From Sphingomonadaceae bacterium (lineage in GTDB: Bacteria; Pseudomonadota; Alphaproteobacteria; Sphingomonadales; Sphingomonadaceae): a stretch of 39,070 bases of DNA. Both the position numbers and the translations under genes were made by a program. The stretch's first letter is position 1; every line of letters begins with the position of its first letter. Under the pieces are notes generated by a model. It had not been told where the DNA came from, did no database searches, and saw only the letters and a list, made by a program, of their open reading frames with translations. The stretch spans positions 1-39,070 of the forward strand of contig JANYGC010000115.1 in NCBI GenBank assembly GCA_025359425.1, read 5' to 3'. This document shows, one piece after another, positions 26,077-35,900 of the stretch.

Positions 26077-26094
26077 CTGTCATGGATCTGTCAC
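26077..26094 (+). promoter_or_regulatory. Pho box of the pst operon
   Basis: CTGTCATGGATCTGTCAC is a near-perfect PhoB site: both half-sites are CTGTCA with the standard 11-bp period. It is 48 bp upstream of the pstS start. Confidence 0.9.
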
Positions 26095-26142
26095 ACAAGC
26101 AGACCAGAGCGCAGGTCAGATAACGCCAAGGGAGCGATTCGC

Positions 26143-27189
26143 ATGACCAGAAAAACTATCCTCGCCTTTACCGCAACCGTATCGGCCGCGGCGCTGCTGT
26201 CGGCTTGCGGCGGGGGTCAGGGCGGATCGCGCGACCAGGTTCGCGCAGTCGGTTCGTCGACCGTGTTTCCGTTTGCCAAGGCAGTGGCGGATTCGCTCGC
26301 CAAGTCGAACTCGGCGATCAAGAGCCCGATCATCGAAGCCACTGGCACGGGCGCTGGCATGAAGCTGTTTTGCTCCGGCGTGGGCGTGCAATACCCTGAT
26401 ATTGAAAACGCCTCGCGCCGCATGAAGAAGAGCGAGTACGAGGACTGCGCCAAGAACAAGGTCGACAAGATCATCGAGGTCCAGGTCGGACTTGACGGCG
26501 TCGCCTTCGCCGAAGCCAAGGGCGGGTTGGGTCTCAAACTGTCCCCCGAAGACGTTTACAAGGCACTCGCGGCCAATCCGTATGGCAAGCCCAACACCAC
26601 CAAGACCTGGCGCGACGTCAACCCGGCATTCCCGGCCGAAGCGATCCTGGTTTACGGTCCGCCAAGCACCTCGGGCACGCGCGACGCGCTCAAGGAATTG
26701 ATCCTGACCAAGGGCTGCGACGCCAATGCCGAAATGAAGGCCCTGAAGGAGAGTAATAAGGAACAGCACGACAAGGTCTGCACCGAGGTCCGCAGTGACG
26801 GCGCCTATGTCGACTCGGGCGAGAACGACAATCTGATCGTGCAGAAGCTTGAAGCCAATCCCAAAGCGGTCGGCATCTTCGGCTATTCGTATCTCGAAGA
26901 AAATTCCGACAAGCTGGTCGGACTGACGATGAGCGGCGTTGCGCCGACTTACGCTTCGATTTCCGACTTCACCTACCCGGGCGCGCGGCCGCTTTACATC
27001 TACGTCAAGGCGGCGCACCTCGATGCGATCAAGGGCTTGCGCGAATATGTTGCCGAATGGGCCAAAAGCTGGGGCAAGGATGGTCTGCTGGCCAAGCAGG
27101 GCATGGTTGTGGCACCCGATTCGGTCCTCGTGACCAGCGCTGCAATCGCCAAAAACATGACCCTGCTCGACCCCAGCAGCCTCAAGTAA
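26143..27189 (+). CDS. pstS: Phosphate-binding lipoprotein PstS
   Basis: This is the periplasmic phosphate-binding component of the high-affinity Pst transporter. The 348-residue product has a lipoprotein signal with lipobox LSAC (Cys22), so it is membrane-anchored, unlike the soluble E. coli protein. Ligand-binding segments are GSSTVFPFAKA (about residues 37-47), the ATGTGAGMKLF loop, and PSTSGTRDA. The start at 26143 has AAGGGAG about 9 bp upstream. It follows a strong Pho box and begins the pstSCAB-phoU-phoB run. Confidence 0.97.
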   Translation: MTRKTILAFTATVSAAALLSACGGGQGGSRDQVRAVGSSTVFPFAKAVADSLAKSNSAIKSPIIEATGTGAGMKLFCSGVGVQYPDIENASRRMKKSEYEDCAKNKVDKIIEVQVGLDGVAFAEAKGGLGLKLSPEDVYKALAANPYGKPNTTKTWRDVNPAFPAEAILVYGPPSTSGTRDALKELILTKGCDANAEMKALKESNKEQHDKVCTEVRSDGAYVDSGENDNLIVQKLEANPKAVGIFGYSYLEENSDKLVGLTMSGVAPTYASISDFTYPGARPLYIYVKAAHLDAIKGLREYVAEWAKSWGKDGLLAKQGMVVAPDSVLVTSAAIAKNMTLLDPSSLK

Positions 27190-27208
27190 AGCAGGCCCAC
27201 CGCACGCA

Positions 27209-28600
27209 ATGACGCCCGCCATTCCTGTACTCCTGGCCCTCGCCCTGGGGCTTGCAGGATGGCTGGCGGCGCGTGCCCGTGCCTGGACCATCCGCAGTAC
27301 CGTGCGGTCGACGGGCGGCGAACTCCATTCGCTGCCCGTCTATCACGCTTGGTACGTCGCGTTGTGGGCTGCATTGCCGGCGGTGCTGTTCGCCGCGGTG
27401 TGGGCTGCGGTCAGTCCCGGGCTGGTGCTGACGCAAGTCTTGACCGATCCCGCCGCTGCGCAAATCCCCGCGTTCGGGATCGAGCGCGATGCGATCCTGG
27501 CCGAAGCACAAGCGCTCGCCAGCGGCCAAAGCGGCGCGGTGTTCAACCAGCAAGCGCGCTCCCTGGTCGAACCGTTTCGCGCGGCGCTGAGCTATTTCTC
27601 GACCATCGGAATCGTGGTCACACTTCTGCTCGGAATTGCCGGCGGACTTTTTGCCTATACGCGGCTGGCACCCAAATTTGCCGCTCGCGCCAGGGTCGAG
27701 CGGATCGTGATGGCGGTGTTGCTGCTTGCGTCATTGGTGGCAATCTTCACAACATTTGGCATTGTTGCGTCCTTGGTGTTTGAAACAGTACGATTTTTCC
27801 AAGTAATCAATCCGATCGACTTCCTGTTCGGGACGTACTGGAACCCGGATTCGATGGCCGACCCGGCGACCGTGCGCAGCGACAGCTATGGCGCGGTGCC
27901 GTTGTTCTGGGGCACGGTGTTCATCGGCGCGATCATCGCCATGGTGGTCGCGCTGCCGCTCGGGCTGATGAGCGCGATCTACCTCACCCAATATGCCAGC
28001 GCGGCCGTGCGGCGGTGGATGAAGCCGCTGCTCGAAATTCTCGCCGGGGTCCCCACCGTGGTTTACGGCTATTTCGCCGCGCTGACCGTGGCGCCGCTGA
28101 TCCGCGATGTCGGCCATGCAATTGGCATCGCCAGCGCCTCGAGCGAAAGCGCGCTTGCGGCGGGGGTGGTGATGGGGATCATGATTATCCCGTTCGTCTC
28201 CTCGATGGCCGACGATTCGATCACCGCCGTGCCCCAGGCAATGCGCGACGGCAGCCTGGCAATGGGCGCGACCACCTCGGAGACGATCCGCCGCGTGCTG
28301 ATCCCCGCGGCGCTGCCGGGGATTGTTGCGGGGGTGATGCTCGCGGTGAGCCGCGCGATCGGCGAGACGATGATCGTGGTCATGGCCGCCGGTGCGACCG
28401 CTCGGCTGACCGCCAATCCGTTCGAGAGCATGACCACGGTGACTTTTCAAATCGTCGCGCTGCTGACCGGCGAAGGCAGCTTCGATCACCCGGCAACGCT
28501 CGCCGCCTTTGCACTGGGTATGGTGTTGTTTCTGGTCACGCTGGCGCTCAATTTCATCGCGCTGCGGGTGGTCAAACGGTTCCGCGAAGCTTATGAGTAG
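27209..28600 (+). CDS. pstC: Phosphate ABC transporter permease PstC
   Basis: This is one of the two membrane subunits that form the phosphate channel. The 463-residue product is well over 100 residues longer than the E. coli form. It has an N-terminal extension (about 1-190) with several helices of the PstC_N type found in alphaproteobacteria. The permease core follows, with the ABC-permease EAA-like loop around AMRDGSLAMGATTSETIRRVLIPAALPGI. It begins 19 bp after pstS and overlaps pstA by 8 bp. Confidence 0.95.
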   Translation: MTPAIPVLLALALGLAGWLAARARAWTIRSTVRSTGGELHSLPVYHAWYVALWAALPAVLFAAVWAAVSPGLVLTQVLTDPAAAQIPAFGIERDAILAEAQALASGQSGAVFNQQARSLVEPFRAALSYFSTIGIVVTLLLGIAGGLFAYTRLAPKFAARARVERIVMAVLLLASLVAIFTTFGIVASLVFETVRFFQVINPIDFLFGTYWNPDSMADPATVRSDSYGAVPLFWGTVFIGAIIAMVVALPLGLMSAIYLTQYASAAVRRWMKPLLEILAGVPTVVYGYFAALTVAPLIRDVGHAIGIASASSESALAAGVVMGIMIIPFVSSMADDSITAVPQAMRDGSLAMGATTSETIRRVLIPAALPGIVAGVMLAVSRAIGETMIVVMAAGATARLTANPFESMTTVTFQIVALLTGEGSFDHPATLAAFALGMVLFLVTLALNFIALRVVKRFREAYE

Positions 28601-29819
28601 GCCTACTTCCGCCCGCCTCAAGGCCCGCTATGCGGCCGAGCGCCGGTTCAAGGCGTTTGGCCTGAGCGCCGTGGTTTTCTCCGCCATGGTGCTCGCCTTC
28701 CTGCTGGTAAGCATGACCAGCAATGCGCTTGGCGGCTTCACCCGTGCCGAGCTCAAGTTCGATCTCGACTTGTCAAGCGGTCTGCTCACGATCGATCCCG
28801 CACAGCTCCAGGGGCCCGGTGCGATGGACGCGCTGAAAGGCGCGGGCCTGCCCGACGTGGTCAAATTCGCCGCGAGCAAGGCGCTCGGCGATGCGGCGGC
28901 AGACCAGCTCGCCGACGACGCCTGGAAGGACGCCGGCAAGCTGCTGATCAAGGATCCGTCGCGCCTCACTGCCAGGTTAGCGGTTTCGCTCCCGGTCAGC
29001 GACGGCCTCGCCTCCGCCATGCGCGGCGACGGATCTGGCGATGAAAAGGCCTTGGCTGCGCAACTTCAGGCCAACGGCAGCCTGGTCCGGGCCGCCGACT
29101 GGGGCTTTCTCAGCCGCGGCGATGCCACCGGGCCACAGGCGGTCGGGATTTGGGGCGCGCTCAAGGGTTCGATGCTGACCATGCTGGTCACCCTGCTGCT
29201 GGCCTTCCCGGTCGGAGTATTTGCGGCGGTTTACCTCGAGGAATTCGCGCCGCGCGGCCGCTGGACCGAGCTGATCGAGGTATCGATCAACAACTTGGCC
29301 GCGGTGCCCTCGATCATCTTCGGATTGCTCGGCCTGGCAGTGTTCCTCGGGCTGTTTCCCAACTGGCGTTCGGCCCCGCTGATCGGCGGAATGACGCTCG
29401 CGCTGATGACCATGCCGGTGATCGTCATTTCGGGACGCAACGCGATCAAGGCAGTGCCGCCATCAATCCGCGATGCCGCGCTGGCAATTGGCGCGAGCCC
29501 GGTTCAAACCGTGTTCCACCACGTCCTGCCGCTCGCCCTGCCCGGCATCCTGACCGGCACGATCATTGGCATGGCCCGCGCGCTGGGCGAAACTGCGCCG
29601 TTGCTGATGATCGGGATGAAGGCGTTCGTCGCCACCCCGCCGGATAGCTTCACTTCGCCATCGAGCGTACTGCCGGTGCAGATCTTCCTGTGGTCGGACG
29701 AGATCGACCGCGGCTTCGTCGAGCGCACTTCCGCCGCCATTATCGTCCTGCTGGCCTTCCTGCTGGTGATGAATGGCATGGCTATCTATCTTCGTAACCG
29801 TTTCGAGAACCGATGGTGA
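28593..29819 (+). CDS. pstA: Phosphate ABC transporter permease PstA
   Basis: This is the second channel subunit, 408 residues. After one N-terminal helix (about 25-43) comes an extracytoplasmic insert (to about 185) of the DUF3333 type, and then the permease core with the EAA-like loop [28 protein letters not shown]. The start ATG 28593 lies inside the end of pstC, and the stop overlaps pstB by 7 bp, consistent with coupled translation. Confidence 0.95.
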   Translation: MSRPTSARLKARYAAERRFKAFGLSAVVFSAMVLAFLLVSMTSNALGGFTRAELKFDLDLSSGLLTIDPAQLQGPGAMDALKGAGLPDVVKFAASKALGDAAADQLADDAWKDAGKLLIKDPSRLTARLAVSLPVSDGLASAMRGDGSGDEKALAAQLQANGSLVRAADWGFLSRGDATGPQAVGIWGALKGSMLTMLVTLLLAFPVGVFAAVYLEEFAPRGRWTELIEVSINNLAAVPSIIFGLLGLAVFLGLFPNWRSAPLIGGMTLALMTMPVIVISGRNAIKAVPPSIRDAALAIGASPVQTVFHHVLPLALPGILTGTIIGMARALGETAPLLMIGMKAFVATPPDSFTSPSSVLPVQIFLWSDEIDRGFVERTSAAIIVLLAFLLVMNGMAIYLRNRFENRW

Positions 29820-30601
29820 ACCAGCCGCATATGCTTGACCCCGCCACTCCCCGGCTCGCCGCGCGCGATGTTTCGGTGTTCTACGGCGACAAACGCGCCA
29901 TCGACAATGTCTCGATCGACATTACCGATGAGTACGTGACCTCGTTCATCGGCCCCTCGGGCTGCGGCAAATCGACTTTCCTGCGCACCTTCAACCGGAT
30001 GAACGACACGATCCCCGGGGCGCGGGTCGAAGGCGATATTTCGCTCGACGGTGAAGACATCTACAAGTCGGGAATGGACGTGGTGCAGCTGCGCGCGCGG
30101 GTCGGGATGGTGTTTCAGAAGCCCAACCCCTTCCCCAAGACGATCTACGAGAATGTCGCGTATGGCCCGCGCATCCACGGGCTGTCGTCGAGCAAGGCCG
30201 AGCTTGATGAAGTGGTCGAGCGCAGCCTGCACCGCGCCGGCTTGTGGGACGAGGTCAAGGACCGGCTGGCCGACAGCGGCACCGCCTTGTCGGGCGGGCA
30301 GCAGCAGCGGCTGTGCATCGCCCGCGCGATCGCGGTCGACCCCGAAGTGATCCTGATGGACGAGCCGTGCTCGGCGCTCGATCCGATCGCTACAGCCCGG
30401 ATCGAGGAACTGATCTCGGACCTGCGCGGCAAATATGCTATCGTGATCGTGACTCACTCGATGCAGCAAGCTGCGCGCGTCTCGCAGCGCACCGCGTTCT
30501 TCCATCTCGGCAAGATCGTCGAATACGGCAAGACCTCGGAAATCTTCACCAATCCGCGTGAGGAGCGAACCAAAGATTATATTACCGGACGTTACGGTTA
30601 G
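29813..30601 (+). CDS. pstB: Phosphate ABC transporter ATP-binding protein PstB
   Basis: The 262-residue cytoplasmic ATPase powers phosphate import. The Walker A motif GPSGCGKST is at 47-55, the signature LSGGQQQRL near 160, Walker B VILMDEP near 178, and the switch histidine lies in IVTHSMQQA. PstB-specific features include [12 protein letters not shown]. It overlaps pstA and is followed by phoU after 8 bp. Confidence 0.98.
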   Translation: MVNQPHMLDPATPRLAARDVSVFYGDKRAIDNVSIDITDEYVTSFIGPSGCGKSTFLRTFNRMNDTIPGARVEGDISLDGEDIYKSGMDVVQLRARVGMVFQKPNPFPKTIYENVAYGPRIHGLSSSKAELDEVVERSLHRAGLWDEVKDRLADSGTALSGGQQQRLCIARAIAVDPEVILMDEPCSALDPIATARIEELISDLRGKYAIVIVTHSMQQAARVSQRTAFFHLGKIVEYGKTSEIFTNPREERTKDYITGRYG

Positions 30602-30609
30602 GATTTGAG

Positions 30610-31287
30610 ATGGCACAAGAACACACCGTCAAGGCTTTCGACGAGGACATCACCAAGCTGCGCGGATTGATCGCGGAGATGGGCGGGCTCGCCGAGGTGT
30701 CGCTGCGCGAGGCGATGGAAGCGCTGATCAAGGGCAACCTGGAATTGGCCCACGACGTAATTCAGCGCGATAAGCGGATCGATGCGCTCGAGGCCGAGAT
30801 CGACCGGCTGGCGGTACGGACGATCGCGCTACGCGCGCCGATGGCCGACGATCTGCGCGAACTGATCGCGGCGCTCAAAATCGCCGGGGTGATCGAACGG
30901 ATCGGCGATTATTCGAAGAACATCGCCAAGAGCGCTGACAAGATCGAAGGCCGCAAGCGGTTTGAGCCGCTGACTCTGATCCCAGCAATGGCGGATGTCG
31001 CTGCCAGCATGGTCCATGACGTGTTGACCGCCTACGCTGCACGCGATCCGGTGATGGCGCAGGCAGTGGTCGAGCGCGACGAGAAGGTCGACGCTTTTTA
31101 CGAATCGCTGTTCCGCAACCTGGTCAGCTACATGATCGAGAATCCCTCGACGATCAGCAGCTGCGCCCAGCTCCTGTTCGTCGCCCGCAATATCGAGCGG
31201 ATCGGCGATCACGCCACCAATGTCGCCGAAATGGTCTATTACGCGGCCACTGGCGCGCACCTGACCGACAAGGAAGATCGGGGCTAA
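30610..31287 (+). CDS. phoU: Phosphate signalling protein PhoU
   Basis: The 225-residue all-helical protein has the two PhoU repeats (about 10-100 and 115-210) with the metal-cluster type motifs ERIGDYSKNIAK and ERIGDHATNVAE. It links the Pst transporter to PhoR and keeps PhoR inactive when phosphate is plentiful. Normal length and operon position. Confidence 0.97.
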   Translation: MAQEHTVKAFDEDITKLRGLIAEMGGLAEVSLREAMEALIKGNLELAHDVIQRDKRIDALEAEIDRLAVRTIALRAPMADDLRELIAALKIAGVIERIGDYSKNIAKSADKIEGRKRFEPLTLIPAMADVAASMVHDVLTAYAARDPVMAQAVVERDEKVDAFYESLFRNLVSYMIENPSTISSCAQLLFVARNIERIGDHATNVAEMVYYAATGAHLTDKEDRG

Positions 31288-31295
31288 GTCTGACC

Positions 31296-31985
31296 ATGAA
31301 CGCACCCCGCCTGCTGCTCGTGGAAGACGATCCGGCGCTCGCCGAATTGCTCGAATTCCGGTTTCGGCAACAAGGCTATGCCGTCACCGTCACCCCCGAC
31401 GGCGATGAAGCATTGCTGCTTGCGGCTGAGGAAGCGCCCGATCTGGTGGTGCTGGACTGGATGATCGAAGGCACCAGCGGGCTCGAGGTGTGCCGCCGGC
31501 TGCGCAAGGGCAAGGCGACCGCGCATGTGCCGATCGTGATGCTCACCGCGCGCGGCGCCGAGGATGACAAGATTCGCGGGCTCGAAACCGGTGCCGACGA
31601 CTATGTCACCAAGCCGTTTTCCCCGCGCGAACTGATCGCCCGGGTCGGCGCGATCATGCGGCGGATTCGCCCGGCATTGGCCGGAGAAGTGGTTGAAGTC
31701 GGCGACCTGTCGCTCGATGCAACCGCGCACAAGGTCACCCGCCGGGGCCAGACCATCGTGCTCGGCCCAACCGAATTTCGCCTGCTCAAGCACTTCATGG
31801 AGCACCCCGGCCGGGTGTTCTCGCGCGGCCAGTTGCTCGACGCGGTGTGGGGCAGCGAAAGCGAGATCGAACTGCGCACGGTGGACGTCCATATCCGCCG
31901 CTTGCGCAAGGGGATCGAAGTCGACGGCGCGACCGATCCGGTGCGCACGGTCCGTTCGGCAGGGTACGCGCTCGAAGCGGTTTAG
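31296..31985 (+). CDS. phoB: Phosphate regulon response regulator PhoB
   Basis: The 229-residue regulator has a receiver domain (1 to about 120, phosphoacceptor Asp54 in LDWMIEG, conserved lysine in TKPFSPREL) and an OmpR-type winged-helix DNA-binding domain (about 130-227, LGPTEFRLLKHFMEHPGR and TVDVHIRRLRKGI). Phosphorylated PhoB should bind the two Pho boxes at 26009-26094. Its stop overlaps the stop of the convergent hydrolase gene (31982-31985). In this genome phoR is at the other end of the cluster, not next to phoB. Confidence 0.96.
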   Translation: MNAPRLLLVEDDPALAELLEFRFRQQGYAVTVTPDGDEALLLAAEEAPDLVVLDWMIEGTSGLEVCRRLRKGKATAHVPIVMLTARGAEDDKIRGLETGADDYVTKPFSPRELIARVGAIMRRIRPALAGEVVEVGDLSLDATAHKVTRRGQTIVLGPTEFRLLKHFMEHPGRVFSRGQLLDAVWGSESEIELRTVDVHIRRLRKGIEVDGATDPVRTVRSAGYALEAV

Positions 31986-32884
31986 GGACGCTTTCCTGCG
32001 AGCAGGCTGTTCAGCCAAGTGATTACCTGCGCTTCAAGATAAATCCGGTGATCGGACCAGCTGTGATCGGTCGCGGCGTGGACTGCGGTGATCCGGGTGC
32101 CGCCCGCCTTGCGCACCGCCGCGATCAGCGCGTCGGTTTGCGGGGCAAGGCCATCATCGCTGCTCAGTACGAGCAGCGGGTGCAGCGCGAGGCCCGGCGC
32201 GGTGCGCATGAAATCGAACCCGGCGCGGCCGGCGATCAATTCATCAGCCATGATCTCGGGCGAGGTCCCGGCGAGCGTTTCGGAGTTTTCGCTCGCCAGC
32301 TTGACAATGGCTGGACGGTCGAGCCCGCGCATGAAGCCCATATTGGCCGCGGAAATGAGGCCGATGCCGAGCAGGTTTTCGTCCTCACCTCCGACCAGCG
32401 TGCTGACCCAGCCGCCCATCGAGTGGCCCATCAGGGCCATGCGCTTGGTATCGACGCCCAGCTTGGCGGCGTTGGCGGGCAAGCGCAGGTAAGCGAGCAC
32501 CGCCTTGGCGTCTTCGGGGTTCTGGGCGAAGCGGAAGTTGCTGGGGCTGCCCCATGATCCGCGGTAGTTGAACGTCACCACGTTCCAACCCGCGCGGCGC
32601 ACCGCCTGCGCCAGATCGAGGTTCTTCTCGTTGCCCGGCCAGCCATGGCACAGCACCAATGTGGGGTGCGGTCCCGCGCCGGCGGCGAGGTAGGCGACGC
32701 CGTTGATCTCGACCCCGCCGCTGGGGATATGGAGCACTTCCATCCGCGCCGGATGCGCCTTGTCGGGCAGCGGGTCGGTGAAGATCGCAGCTGGGATAGC
32801 GGCCCGCCGCACCGGCTTGGCGGAGAGCTGCGGTCCGCTCAGCGCAAGTGCGGCGATGGTTAGTACGGCGAGTGTGATGCGCAT
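31982..32884 (-). CDS. Exported alpha/beta hydrolase
   Basis: The 300-residue product has a signal peptide (1 to about 22, ending LSA) and an alpha/beta-hydrolase fold of the dienelactone hydrolase / prolyl-oligopeptidase-like type. The oxyanion region is LCHGWPGNEKN, the nucleophile lies in GHSMGG (about residue 155), the acid is in LSSDDGLAPQ, and the histidine is in HSWSDHR near the C-terminus. It is a periplasmic esterase or peptidase of unknown substrate. It lies 36 bp after dnaE2 on the same strand and could be co-transcribed. Confidence 0.85.
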   Translation of the reverse strand: MRITLAVLTIAALALSGPQLSAKPVRRAAIPAAIFTDPLPDKAHPARMEVLHIPSGGVEINGVAYLAAGAGPHPTLVLCHGWPGNEKNLDLAQAVRRAGWNVVTFNYRGSWGSPSNFRFAQNPEDAKAVLAYLRLPANAAKLGVDTKRMALMGHSMGGWVSTLVGGEDENLLGIGLISAANMGFMRGLDRPAIVKLASENSETLAGTSPEIMADELIAGRAGFDFMRTAPGLALHPLLVLSSDDGLAPQTDALIAAVRKAGGTRITAVHAATDHSWSDHRIYLEAQVITWLNSLLAGKRP

Positions 32885-32920
32885 GATGGTCCCCCTGTTT
32901 GGCGCAGGCTATCGCTGCAG

Positions 32921-35900
32921 CTAATGGAAATCACGCGATTTCGGTATGACCCGCACATCGCGCGGATGCCCGCGGCGGCTGCCTGGCAAGGGGCGCTGGA
33001 TATGATCGGCGCGATCGACATGATGCGGCAGCAGATCGTCCGACAGGCTGTGTAGAGCCTCGGTCGCGTCGGTCAGATGGCTGGCGATCACATGCACCAC
33101 CTCGTCATCGTATTCGACCCGCCCGCGCACCTCCATCAGCCGCGCGGCCATGATCACCTTGCGCTGCTTTTCCATCAGGTCGGGCCAGATCACGATGTTG
33201 GCGACCCCGGTTTCATCCTCGAGTGTGATGAAGCACACCCCCTTGGCCGAGCCGGGGCGCTGGCGGATCAGCACCACGCCCGCCACCTGCACCCCGGCGC
33301 GAAATTTGCGGCTGCGCAGATCGGCGGCGCGGACGAAGCCGCGTTCGGCGAGGTCGGCGCGCAGGAAGGCCAGCGGGTGCGCTTTGAGCGACAGCCGCTG
33401 GGTCTGGTAATCGGCGACCACTTCCTCGGACAGCGGCATTACCGGCAGCTGGGTGGCGATCCGCTCGGCCCCCTCATCGCGCGCGGCGGCGGCGGCGAAC
33501 AGCGGCAGGTCGGGCGCGGCAATCAGGCTGCGTGCATCCCACAGCGCCTGGCGGCGCGTGAGCCCGAGCGAACCCATGCAATCGGCGCTGGCGAGCCGCT
33601 CGATCAGCGCAGGCGACAGCCCGGCGCGCTCCTTCAATTCGCGCACATCGCGAAACGCCCCCGCCTCACGCGCCGCCACGATCCGCGCCGCCGCCGCTTC
33701 GGGAAACCCATCGACCTGTCGCAAGCCAAGGCGCAGCGCGGGTTTGGACTCACGCGGAGACGCGGAGGCGCGGAGGGAGGAAGAATTTGACTCTCGCAAA
33801 GGCGCAAAGGCGCAAAGAGGTTCCGCATTGGGCGAAGCCCCTTCAAAATCAGACGTTGCAGAAAACGGCATACTTGAGATTGATTCAAGAGCCTGCGGCG
33901 CAGAGCCACCTCTTTGCGCCTTTGCGCCTTTGCGAGAGAAATCTCTTTCTTCTGTTTCTCCTGAGGCCTTCTTCTCCAGCGTATTATCCCACCCGCTGAA
34001 ATTCACATCGACGCCGCGCACTTCCACGCCGTGCTCCCGGGCATCGCGGACGATCTGCGCCGGGGCGTAGAAGCCCATTGGTTGCGAATTGAGCAGCGCC
34101 GCGCCGAACGCTGCGGGGTAATGGCATTTGAGCCATGACGAGACATAGACCAGCAGCGCAAAGCTCGCCGCGTGGCTTTCGGGGAAGCCGTATTCGCCGA
34201 AGCCCTTGATCTGGTTGAAGCAGCGCTCGGCAAAATCGGGATCGTAGCCACGCGCGATCATCCGCCCGACCATCAGTTCTTCCAGCTCCGCCACCATCCC
34301 GCGGCTGCGGAACGTCGCCATGGCCTTGCGCAGCCGGTTGGCCTCGAGGCCGGAAAACTTCGCCGCATCGAGCGCGATCTTCATCGCCTGCTCCTGGAAG
34401 ATCGGCACCCCCAGCGTCCGCCCGAGGATCGAGGTCAGCTCGTCGGGCGGGCCGTGGCTTGGCCCGGGCGCGGGGATTTCCACCCGCTCGGCCCCGCGCC
34501 GACGCTTCAAGTAAGGGTGGACCATATCGCCCTGGATCGGCCCCGGGCGGACAATCGCCACCTCGATCACCAGGTCATAGAAGCAGCGCGGCCGCAGCCG
34601 GGGCAGCATGTTCATCTGCGCGCGGCTTTCGACCTGGAACACGCCGAGCGAGTCCCCCTTGCACAGCATGTCGTACACCGCCGGGTCTTCCTTCGGCACC
34701 GTCGCCAGGGTCAGCTCCTGGCCGTGATGCGCCCCCAGCAGGGTCAGGCATTTGCGGATGCAGGTCAGCATCCCCAGCGCCAGCACATCGACCTTGAGGA
34801 TGCCCAGCGCGTCGATATCGTCCTTGTCCCATTCGATGAAGCTGCGCTCGGGCATCGCGCCGTTGCCGATCGGCACGGTCTCGCTGAGCCGGCCTTGCGT
34901 CAGGATAAACCCGCCGACGTGCTGCGACAGGTGGCGCGGCATCCCGATCATCTGCTCGGTCAGCATCAGCACCCGGCGCAAGTGCGGATCGGCCAGATCG
35001 ACCCCGGTCTCACTGACAACGTGCGCTTCCTTGATCGAGTGGCCGTGCCCGCCCCACACCGTTTTGGCGAGCGCGGTGGTGATATCCTCGGACAGCCCCA
35101 TCGCCTTGCCGACCTCGCGGATCGCCATGCGCGGGCGGTAATGGATCACCGTCGCGCACAGCCCGGCGCGGTGGCGGCCATAGCGGGCATAGATGTACTG
35201 GATCACCTCCTCGCGCCGCTCGTGCTCGAAATCGACGTCGATATCGGGTGGTTCGTTGCGGTCCTCGGAGATGAACCGGTCGAACAGCAGCGCGTGGCGC
35301 GCGGGATCGACTGCGGTGATCTCAAGGCAATAGCACACCGCCGAATTGGCCGCGCTGCCCCGCCCCTGACACAAAATCGGCGGATCGCAGCGCCGCGCAA
35401 AATCGACGATGTCCTTGATGGTCAGGAAATAACGCGCGAGGCTCAGCTTGCCGATCAGCGCCAGTTCGCGCGCCAGCGTGTCGCGCACAGACTCCGGCAC
35501 TCCGCCCGGATAGCGGCCAGTCGCCCCCAGCCACGTCAGATTTTCCAGATGCTGCTGGGGCTCAAGCCCGTCGGGGCAAGTCTCCTCAGGGTATTCGTAG
35601 CGCAGCTCCTCAAGGTTGAACTGACCCGCATCGGCCACTTCGCGCGCCGCCGCCAAGGCATGCGGCCAGCGCCGGAACAATCGCGCCATTTCGGCGGGAC
35701 TTTTGAGGTGCCGCTCGGCATTGGGCTGGAGCAGCTCGCCCGCCGCAGCGACGGTAGTCTTGTGACGGATCGCGGTCATCACGTCGTGCAGCGGACGGCG
35801 CTGCGCGGCATGGTACAGCACATCGTTGGTGGCCAGGATCGCCAGGCCCTCCGCGCGCGCCAGCCCATCCAGCCGGGCGATCCGGGCAAGGTCGTCCCCG

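Noticed and set aside
33791..33820. Tandem CGCAAAGG units as a possible CRISPR or minisatellite
   Set aside because: There are only three units, no spacers, and the block is one arm of a perfect inverted repeat inside a coding sequence.
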